This document shows positions 1 to 4,450 of a DNA stretch of 5,133 nucleotides, one piece after another (positions within the stretch are counted from its first letter, which is position 1; the number at the start of each line of letters is the position of its first letter). The DNA lies in the NCBI GenBank assembly GCA_905208975.1, contig CAJLRE010000097.1:1-5133 (forward strand), in the 5' to 3' direction. The notes below the pieces were generated by a model. The model had not been told where the DNA came from. It did no database searches and saw only the letters and a program-made list of their open reading frames with translations. A program made the translations under genes and the position numbers. The DNA is from an uncultured Collinsella sp. Lineage in GTDB: Bacteria; Actinomycetota; Coriobacteriia; Coriobacteriales; Coriobacteriaceae.

Positions 1-404
1 GCCGCAATGGTTTTATGGTTGGCGCGCTGGCGGCGCTGACCAGCAATTTCTTTTTTGGACAAGGCATGTGGACGCCGTGGCAGATGTATGCCTGGGGGCT
101 GGTTGGCTATGTTGGCGGCGCGCTAGCGTATGCGGGTGCGTTCGACCGCGTCGACGGCACCGTGCGCATGCCAGTACTGCTGGCGTACGGCTTTGCGTCG
201 GGCCTGCTCTATGGCGTCGTGATCAACGCATATGACATCATTGGTTTTGTACAGCCGCTTACTTGGGCGGGTGCCGTGGCGCGTCTTGCCACGGCAGTGC
301 CGTTCGATATTACGCACGGCCTTGCGACCTGCGTGTTTTTGGCCGCCTTGTACAAGCCTTGGTGCCGTCGCATTAACCGTGTCGTCGTGAAATACAGGCT
401 GTAG
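1..404 (+). CDS. ECF transporter S component, 3' end only (5' truncated)
   Basis: The reading frame is open from the first complete codon (base 3) to a TAG at 402-404. The window therefore holds only the C-terminal 133 or so residues, and the true start lies upstream. The protein is very hydrophobic, with about four membrane segments: around VGALAALTSNFFFG, WQMYAWGLVGYVGGALAY, VLLAYGFASGLLYGVVINAY and the last 35 residues. It ends in a short basic tail (CRRINRVVVKYRL), probably cytoplasmic. The stretch NFFFGQGMWTPWQMYAWGLVG closely matches the GQGPWTP-type signature I associate with S components of energy-coupling-factor importers. These are the membrane subunits that bind a vitamin or related small molecule and dock on an EcfT/EcfA energising module. 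The substrate cannot be read from this fragment; cobalamin-type S proteins are one possibility. No transporter partner genes are in view. The Met at base 15 lies inside the conserved region and is not the real start. Confidence 0.72.
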   Translation, partial: RNGFMVGALAALTSNFFFGQGMWTPWQMYAWGLVGYVGGALAYAGAFDRVDGTVRMPVLLAYGFASGLLYGVVINAYDIIGFVQPLTWAGAVARLATAVPFDITHGLATCVFLAALYKPWCRRINRVVVKYRL

Positions 405-445
405 GGCTGGTTGCGTCGGGGCGGGAATCAATACTGCCGAAGTGT

Positions 446-609
446 CATTTCAAAACTATGCCGGTTTACGGGGCTAGATTGGCGCAGGCAGACCATGCCG
501 GCTTTTTTCGAAATAGAGTAAGCCGTTCACCTGCGGTTTTATTATCTCGGAATTGCGTATGGTTGGGGGTTCGCGATTCAGCCCCGTAAACCGGCATAGT
601 TTTGGAATG
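446..609. repeat. Long inverted repeat in unit 1 (25-bp perfect arms)
   Basis: Bases 451-475 and 580-604 are exact reverse complements over 25 bp. Allowing one mismatch (450/605), pairing extends outward to 446-449 with 606-609. The 104 bp between the arms centres on a weaker hairpin: AAGCCG at 520-525 can pair with CGGTTT at 534-539. The middle as a whole looks like a decayed palindrome. The arms would form a long stem if transcribed, or a cruciform in DNA. An inverted repeat of this length is far beyond chance in a window of this size. Confidence 0.85.
520..543 (+). terminator. Weak terminator-like hairpin at the centre of unit 1
   Basis: AAGCCG (520-525) pairs with CGGTTT (534-539) through six pairs including one G-U, around an eight-base loop. 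It is followed only by a short T-rich stretch. It occupies the place of the strong terminator in unit 2. It may help end transcripts of the transporter gene that stops at 404, but on its own the stem is marginal. Confidence 0.3.
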
Positions 610-706
610 GCCGGCTGATATGACGGGCATCGTGGCCCTCAGAGAGCCAAATTGATCCATTTTCTTCCGTCCCCAGATGTCCCCAGGGAATCAGTTGACG
701 GCGCTT

Positions 707-866
707 GCCACGAAACTGGCCCATCTACTACGTTTAGCTTGATACTCCCGACCATGACCGCGTTTTATGAAAAACCGCAGGCTTTCTACCTGCGGTTTTC
801 TTTTTTCGTTGTTCGCTGTGGTTGAGGGTGGTGGCTTAAACGTAGTAGATGGGCGTGTTTCGTGGC
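707..866. repeat. Long inverted repeat in unit 2 (18 + 10 bp arms)
   Basis: Bases 719-736 pair perfectly with 837-854 (18 bp). After a two-base internal mismatch (717-718 against 855-856), bases 707-716 pair perfectly with 857-866 (10 bp). All arms share a centre near 786.5, and the 771-799 terminator hairpin is centred almost exactly there. The 160 bp therefore form one nested palindrome. It lies wholly between genes. Confidence 0.85.
771..806 (+). terminator. Intrinsic (Rho-independent) terminator, possibly bidirectional
   Basis: An 11-bp perfect stem (AAAACCGCAGG at 771-781 with CCTGCGGTTTT at 789-799) encloses a seven-base loop. It is followed by C and a run of six T at 801-806. This is a textbook terminator for plus-strand transcription coming from the transporter gene. 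Read on the minus strand, the stem is followed by TTTTTCATAAAA. It could therefore also stop transcripts leaving the AP endonuclease gene, whose stop codon is about 140 bases away. Confidence 0.8.
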
Positions 867-938
867 GGATGGGTCACGCGGACACCCTCACGAGGCCCAA
901 AATGATCCGTTTTCCTTCGTCTCCGGGGGCAGCTGGAG

Positions 939-1757
939 TTAGAGCTCCAACGTAAGGGTGACGGGGCAGTGGTCGCTGCCGAAGATGTCGCCGCGGATGC
1001 CGGTGTCGCGTACGTTGTCGGCGATTGCGTCGCTTACCAGGAAGTAGTCGATGCGCCAGCCTGCGTTGTTCTTGCGGGCATTAAAGCGATAGCTCCACCA
1101 GCTGTAGACGCCCTCGACGTCGGGGTTTGCCGCGCGCCAGGTATCGGTAAAACCGGCGTCGAGCAGCTCGGTAAACTTGCCGCGCTCTTCGTCCGAAAAG
1201 CCCGCGTTGCCGCGGTTGGACTTGGGGTTCTTAAGGTCGATCTCCTCGTGCGCCACGTTAAAGTCGCCGCAGGTCACGACGGGCTTGCCGCACTCGTGCT
1301 CGAGCGCGTTCAAAAAGCCGCGGTAAGCATCGTCCCAGGCCATGCGCACGTCGATGCGGGCGAGTTCATTTTGGGCGTTGGGCGTATAGACGTCGACAAA
1401 CCAAAACTTGTCGAACTCGAGCGCGCAGACGCGGCCCTCGGTTACGGCTTGGGCGACGAGTGCGGCCACCTCACCCTCGCCGGCGTAGGGTAGCAGCGCA
1501 TCGGCGTGCAGCACGCGCAGCGGTTCCTGGCGGCTAAAGACCGCAGTGCCCGAATAGCCTTTACGCTCGGCGTAGCTCCAGGTTTGGTGATAGCCGGGCA
1601 GGTCAATATCGACCTGGCCTTCTTGCAGCTTGGTCTCTTGCAGCGCCAGGATATCGACGTCGAGTTCTTGCGTGATCTGGATAAAGCTCGGGTCCTTTTT
1701 GAGCACGGCGCGCAGGCCGTTGACGTTCCACGAGGCGAAAGTGTAAGTCTGAGGCAT
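939..1757 (-). CDS. exoA: Exodeoxyribonuclease III / AP endonuclease, ExoA type
   Basis: This 272-residue protein belongs to the exonuclease III (Xth) branch of the endonuclease/exonuclease/phosphatase fold. Such enzymes nick DNA 5' of abasic sites in base-excision repair and degrade duplex DNA 3' to 5'. The family blocks are all present in order: SWNVNGLR (residues 9-16, metal-binding Asn11), LQETK (Glu41), GYSGTAVF (67-74), YTPNAQ (Tyr124), GDFNVAHEEIDL (Asp165, Asn167), NNAGWRIDYFLVS (230-242) and GSDHCPV (catalytic pair Asp262/His263). The length is normal for the Gram-positive ExoA / human APE1-like subgroup, and I see no broken motif. Residues about 84-108 (ALLPYAGEGEVAALVAQ and neighbours) look longer than in ExoA proteins I remember. 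The start is supported by AAAGGA four bases upstream (complement of 1762-1767). It is transcribed away from the sirtuin gene and converges on the transporter gene across the repeat region. Confidence 0.95.
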   Translation of the reverse strand: MPQTYTFASWNVNGLRAVLKKDPSFIQITQELDVDILALQETKLQEGQVDIDLPGYHQTWSYAERKGYSGTAVFSRQEPLRVLHADALLPYAGEGEVAALVAQAVTEGRVCALEFDKFWFVDVYTPNAQNELARIDVRMAWDDAYRGFLNALEHECGKPVVTCGDFNVAHEEIDLKNPKSNRGNAGFSDEERGKFTELLDAGFTDTWRAANPDVEGVYSWWSYRFNARKNNAGWRIDYFLVSDAIADNVRDTGIRGDIFGSDHCPVTLTLEL

Positions 1758-1871
1758 GGTGTCCTTTCGACGGGGTTGGCAGGCTTAAGATTAGCGCAAC
1801 AGAGGCGGGGCGGGCCCCGCGGACGACGGCGCAATCGCAGTCGCCCCGACCAACATGGACGGAGGACTCAT
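1758..1871. promoter_or_regulatory. Divergent control region between exoA and the sirtuin gene
   Basis: This 114-bp spacer must hold the 5' ends of both genes. On the minus strand TAATCT (complement of 1788-1793) lies about 30 bases from the exoA start and could be a -10 element, but no good -35 precedes it. On the plus strand TTGGCA (1776-1781) resembles a -35, but no good -10 follows at the right distance. A GC-rich hairpin, GCGGGG (1805-1810) with CCCCGC (1815-1820) around a CGGG loop, lies in the sirtuin leader side. No operator with clear symmetry was found. Confidence 0.45.
1861..1865 (+). promoter_or_regulatory. Ribosome binding site fixing the sirtuin start
   Basis: GGAGG lies six bases before the ATG at 1872. 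The frame is open much further upstream, running antisense to exoA. This site, and the fact that sirtuin homology starts just after it, place the true start at 1872. Confidence 0.85.
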
Positions 1872-2624
1872 ATGACGCAGGCAATATTGGACCCCAAGCA
1901 GGCGTCCGCCGCGCTGGCGGATCTGTTTGACACCCACAAGCGCGTGGTCTTCTTTGGCGGCGCTGGTGTTTCCACGGCAAGTGGCATCCCCGATTTCCGC
2001 AGCGTGGACGGCCTGTATCACCAGCAGTTTGCCTATCCGCCCGAGACCATGCTCTCGTACAGCTTTTACGAGACACATCCGGCGGAGTTCTTCGACTTTT
2101 ACCGCACCAAGATGATCGCGCTTAACGCTAAGCCCAACCGCTGTCACACCAAGCTGGCCGAGCTGGAGCGCGCCGGCAAGCTTGATGCCGTGGTGACGCA
2201 AAACATCGACGGCTTGCATCAGATGGCGGGCTCGCAGCGCGTGTTCGAGCTGCACGGATCGGTCCATCGCAACATTTGCCAGTCGTGCGGCGCGGTCTAT
2301 AGCGCCGAGTGGATTTGCTCGCGCGAGCACGAGGACGCCGCGGGCGTGCCCGTGTGCCCTGCGTGCGGTGGTCGCATCAAGCCCGATGTGGTGCTCTACG
2401 AAGAGCCGCTCGACGAGCATGTGTTGACCGGTGCCGTTGCCGCCATTGCCGCGGCCGATGCCCTCATTGTGGGTGGGACCTCGCTCGTGGTGTATCCGGC
2501 GGCAGGCCTTACGCGTTACTTTACTGGCGATACGCTGGCCATTTGCAATTTGGCGCCTACCGATCAGGATGCAAATGCCGACCTGCTGATTTCTTGCGAC
2601 ATCGCGGCCGCGTTTGCGTTCTAG
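1872..2624 (+). CDS. cobB: NAD-dependent protein deacetylase (Sir2 family)
   Basis: This 250-residue sirtuin would remove acyl groups from lysines using NAD+, releasing nicotinamide and O-acyl-ADP-ribose; it is expected to be cytosolic. Visible family features are the NAD-binding GGAGVSTASGIPDFRS (residues 29-44), TQNIDGLH (109-116), the catalytic His128 in ELHGSVH, four zinc ligands (Cys136/Cys139 and Cys162/Cys165), GGTSLVVYPAAGL (201-213) for the Rossmann fold, and CNLAPTD near the end for the adenosine side. The spacing around the zinc module and the SLVVYPAA string resemble the Thermotoga-type (class U) sirtuins. The Tyr-x-x-Arg pair of SIRT5-like desuccinylases is not seen after the DFRS motif (YPPETML instead), so deacetylation is the likelier activity. 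The length is usual for bacterial sirtuins. No acetyl-CoA synthetase or acetyltransferase gene is in view to suggest a target. Confidence 0.93.
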   Translation: MTQAILDPKQASAALADLFDTHKRVVFFGGAGVSTASGIPDFRSVDGLYHQQFAYPPETMLSYSFYETHPAEFFDFYRTKMIALNAKPNRCHTKLAELERAGKLDAVVTQNIDGLHQMAGSQRVFELHGSVHRNICQSCGAVYSAEWICSREHEDAAGVPVCPACGGRIKPDVVLYEEPLDEHVLTGAVAAIAAADALIVGGTSLVVYPAAGLTRYFTGDTLAICNLAPTDQDANADLLISCDIAAAFAF

Positions 2625-2644
2625 CCCGTGTGCGCGGATACAAT
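2614..2644 (+). promoter_or_regulatory. Candidate promoter for folP-folK
   Basis: TACAAT at 2639-2644 differs by one base from the -10 consensus and falls 15 bases after the sirtuin stop codon. The nearest -35-like word is TTGCGT at 2614-2619, with a rather long 19-base spacer. If used, transcription would start near 2651 and give a leader of about 70 bases that contains the 2667-2701 hairpin. Confidence 0.5.
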
Positions 2645-2666
2645 AGAAAGACTGAGTGCAAAGCGA

Positions 2667-2701
2667 CCCCGCCGCCAGCTCCCCAAGCTCGGCGGCGTGG
2701 G
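2667..2701 (+). promoter_or_regulatory. GC-rich hairpin in the folP-folK leader
   Basis: CGCCGCC (2670-2676) pairs with GGCGGCG (2691-2697). CCC (2667-2669) extends the stem with GGG (2699-2701) across a one-base bulge. AGCT (2677-2680) pairs with AGCT (2686-2689) inside, with C2690 bulged. The hairpin is followed by CATTTTA, so it is terminator-like but has only four T. It could reduce read-through from the sirtuin gene or act as a weak attenuator just before the AGGAGG at 2708. No known riboswitch was recognised. Confidence 0.5.
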
Positions 2702-2707
2702 CATTTT

Positions 2708-2713
2708 AGGAGG
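2708..2713 (+). promoter_or_regulatory. Ribosome binding site deciding the folP-folK start
   Basis: A perfect AGGAGG abuts an in-frame ATG at 2714 with no spacing and lies six bases before the ATG at 2720. Normal spacing favours 2720 as the start; beginning at 2714 would add only two residues. Confidence 0.85.
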
Positions 2714-2719
2714 ATGTTC

Positions 2720-4450
2720 ATGGCGAACGACAGCAAGACATGGCGGTGCGGAAAGTATGAGCTCAGCTTTGACCGTCCGCGCATCATGGGCGTCCTCAAC
2801 GTGACGCCCGATTCGTTTAGCGATGGCGGGGAGCACTTCGACCCGGATGCCGCCATCGAGTACGGCCTGGCGATGCTCGACGCCGGCGCCGACATCATCG
2901 ACGTAGGCGGCGAGTCCACGCGCCCCGGCTTTACCCCGGTTAATCCCGACGAGGAGGCTCGCCGCGTGCTGCCCGTGGTGCGCGCGCTGGCCAAAGAGGG
3001 CGCCATCGTCTCGATCGACACGCGTCACGTGGCGGTTGCCAAGGCGGCCGTGCGCTGCGGCGCCTCGATCGTCAACGACGTGACGGGCTTCACCGACCCC
3101 AAGATGGTCGAGTTTGTTAAGACGAGCACCTGCGGCGTCATCGTGATGCATGCCGGCGAGGTCGCCGCGCCTACACGCACGCACGCAACGGTGCAGCTCG
3201 ATACCTCGGCTGCGGCGTTTGTTGCCGAGAAGGCGCGCGAGGCGGCTGCCGAGGCCGCGCGTGAGGCTGAGAAGCCGGCTTGCCGCCGTCGCGGCAAGTT
3301 GCTGGGCGAGCCTAAGCCGGAGGCCAAGCTTCCGGGCGGCGTGGTGCAGCCCTCGTTGCCGTTTGGCGATCCGGAGCCCGCGACCGAGCCTGCAAGCGAG
3401 CAGGAGACGCCGGCCGCCGAGCAGGCTGCTGCCGCCGAGACCGTCGCGCCCGCGCCCGAGGCCACCGAGGCCGCATCGGAGCCCAATGACCGCCTGGCCG
3501 CCATGATGCGCCGCAGCGCCCGCCGCGAGGAAGCCTACGTGCCCACCTCGCAGCTCCGCCGCTTCACCCTGCCCGATTCGGCGCCCATCATGCGCCGCGT
3601 CATGGGCTTTCTGTCCGACCAGGCCCGCGCGCTCATCCACGCCGGCGTGTCGCGCGACCGCATCTGCATCGATCCCGGTCCGGGCTTTGGCAAGACGGCC
3701 AACGAGGGCATCGTCATCCAGCGCGAGACTGCCAAGATGGCGTCACTGGGCTATCCGCTCATGTGCGCCGTATCGCGCAAGCGCTTTGTGGGCGCCGTCT
3801 CGGGCGTGACCGAGGCCGCCGAGCGCGATGCCGCTACGTTTGGCGTGTGCCTGGGCGCCATCCAGGCCGGTGCCAACATCGTGCGCGTGCACGACGCCGC
3901 GGGCTTTGCGCAGTTCCTGAACGGCTACTGGGCGGTTGCCAAGCCGCAGCCGCGCCGCGCGTTTGTGGCCGTGGGCTCCAACCTGGGGCATCGCTGTGAC
4001 AACATCCGCGCCGCACGCGACATGATCGCCGAGATTCCACTCACCTGCGTGTCCAACTCCTCCAAGATCTACGAGAGCGAGCCGGCCTACGAGACGCGCC
4101 AGGACGCGTTTGCCAACGCCGTCATCGAGATTAAGACCGAGCTGGCGCCGTTGGTGCTGCTCGACGAGCTCATGAAGATCGAGGCCGAGCTGGGCCGCGA
4201 CCGCTCCAAAAAGGCCAAGGCCAACGGTCCGCGCACCATCGACCTGGACCTGCTGTGGATGGACGGCGAGACCCACGGCGGCAAAAAGCTGCGCCTGCCG
4301 CATCCGCTGATCGGCGAGCGCGACTTTGTGCTGGTGCCGCTCGAGGATCTGATGCACGACCCGGCGCGGTTCTTCCGCTACAACGGCGTCGAGGTCAAGG
4401 AGCCCGAGGATCGCGTGGGCCATATCGTGGGTGAATTGGGGCGTATGTAG
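2720..4450 (+). CDS. folP-folK: Fused dihydropteroate synthase - HPPK (FolP-FolK)
   Basis: This 576-residue bifunctional folate enzyme should pyrophosphorylate 6-hydroxymethyl-dihydropterin and then condense it with p-aminobenzoate. The N-terminal FolP part (about 20-407) shows IMGVLNVTPDSFSDGG (22-37), DVGGESTRPG (61-70), IDTRH (99-103), NDVTG (119-123), VMHAG (142-146), DPGPGFGKT (318-326), SRKRF (352-356, pterin/diphosphate Lys354) and VRVHD (388-392). The C-terminal FolK part (about 414-576) shows FVAVGSNLG (415-423), YESEP (451-455), NGPRTIDLDLL (502-512, magnesium ligands Asp508/Asp510) and HPLIGERDFVLVPL (528-541). FolP follows FolK in many fusions; here FolP is first, with almost no linker and no FolB. 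The FolP barrel carries an Ala/Glu/Pro-rich insertion between His144 and Asp318, where the usual distance is nearer 60 residues. All key residues are kept, so both activities are likely intact. The next gene starts directly at its stop codon. Confidence 0.95.
   Translation: MANDSKTWRCGKYELSFDRPRIMGVLNVTPDSFSDGGEHFDPDAAIEYGLAMLDAGADIIDVGGESTRPGFTPVNPDEEARRVLPVVRALAKEGAIVSIDTRHVAVAKAAVRCGASIVNDVTGFTDPKMVEFVKTSTCGVIVMHAGEVAAPTRTHATVQLDTSAAAFVAEKAREAAAEAAREAEKPACRRRGKLLGEPKPEAKLPGGVVQPSLPFGDPEPATEPASEQETPAAEQAAAAETVAPAPEATEAASEPNDRLAAMMRRSARREEAYVPTSQLRRFTLPDSAPIMRRVMGFLSDQARALIHAGVSRDRICIDPGPGFGKTANEGIVIQRETAKMASLGYPLMCAVSRKRFVGAVSGVTEAAERDAATFGVCLGAIQAGANIVRVHDAAGFAQFLNGYWAVAKPQPRRAFVAVGSNLGHRCDNIRAARDMIAEIPLTCVSNSSKIYESEPAYETRQDAFANAVIEIKTELAPLVLLDELMKIEAELGRDRSKKAKANGPRTIDLDLLWMDGETHGGKKLRLPHPLIGERDFVLVPLEDLMHDPARFFRYNGVEVKEPEDRVGHIVGELGRM
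3233..3487 (+). other. Low-complexity Ala/Glu/Pro insertion inside FolP
   Basis: This segment encodes residues about 172-256 of the fusion protein, the core of an insertion that probably spans about 150-285. It starts as an Ala/Glu/Arg run that would form a charged helix, passes through a short basic patch (CRRRGKLL, 188-195), and becomes Pro/Ala/Glu/Thr-rich and likely disordered. The frame is uninterrupted and the flanking FolP motifs are intact. It therefore looks like an expanded surface loop and not a frameshift or an inserted gene. Confidence 0.8.

Larger units (their letters stand above)
423..685. repeat. Tandem repeat unit 1 (diverged copy, ~263 bp)
   Basis: This unit begins at GGGAATCA (423-430), a word that recurs at 686-693. 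It aligns with the next unit at a shift of 259-263 bp over the first two thirds, and about 250 bp near the end. The best ungapped block, 491-570 against 750-829, matches at about 55 of 80 positions by hand count. It includes GACCATG, ACCTGCGGTTTT and TGGTTGRGGGT, the last two separated by exactly 19 bases in both copies. The tail around GATCCATTTTCTTCCGT (654-670) matches 904-920 with three differences. The unit carries its own long inverted repeat (446-609). No convincing gene lies inside it. It lies between two convergent genes, which suits an intergenic repeat family, but I could not check whether it recurs elsewhere. Confidence 0.65.
686..935. repeat. Tandem repeat unit 2 (diverged copy, ~250 bp)
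   Basis: This is the second copy of the unit seen at 423-685. It opens with the same GGGAATCA, contains the 707-866 palindrome, and ends with the GATCCGTTTTCCTTCGT block just before the stop codon of the minus-strand AP endonuclease gene. Its right edge is uncertain by about 10 bases because the last match fades at 921-935. Compared with unit 1 it has a cleaner central terminator hairpin but a shorter perfect outer arm (18 against 25 bp). The arm sequences of the two units differ, yet each unit is complementary to itself. Confidence 0.6.

Noticed and set aside
466..660. A 64-codon minus-strand open frame in repeat unit 1
   Set aside because: It lies across the right arm, centre and tail of the palindromic repeat, shows no recognisable domain, and no matching frame of similar length appears in the second copy. 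It is more likely a by-product of the repeat, though expression was not tested.
423..935. CRISPR array
   Set aside because: There are only two long diverged units and no short regularly spaced identical repeats, and no cas-like gene is present.
767..955. A 62-codon plus-strand open frame over the terminator
   Set aside because: It starts at the base of the terminator hairpin, runs through the T tract and the repeat arms, and has no homology signal or ribosome binding site.
1506..1871. Upstream extension of the sirtuin frame, antisense to exoA
   Set aside because: The GC-rich antisense strand is open by composition. The GGAGG at 1861 and the sirtuin homology both place the start at 1872.
2309..2719. 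Upstream extension of the folP-folK frame, inside the sirtuin gene
   Set aside because: It is out of frame with the intact sirtuin coding sequence, is Arg/Cys-rich as expected of a shadow frame, and the AGGAGG at 2708 defines a start at 2720.
2621..3640. Long minus-strand open frames opposite folP-folK
   Set aside because: These are shadows of a high-GC coding strand. They are rich in Arg, Gly, Ala and His without any motif, whereas the plus strand has every FolP signature.
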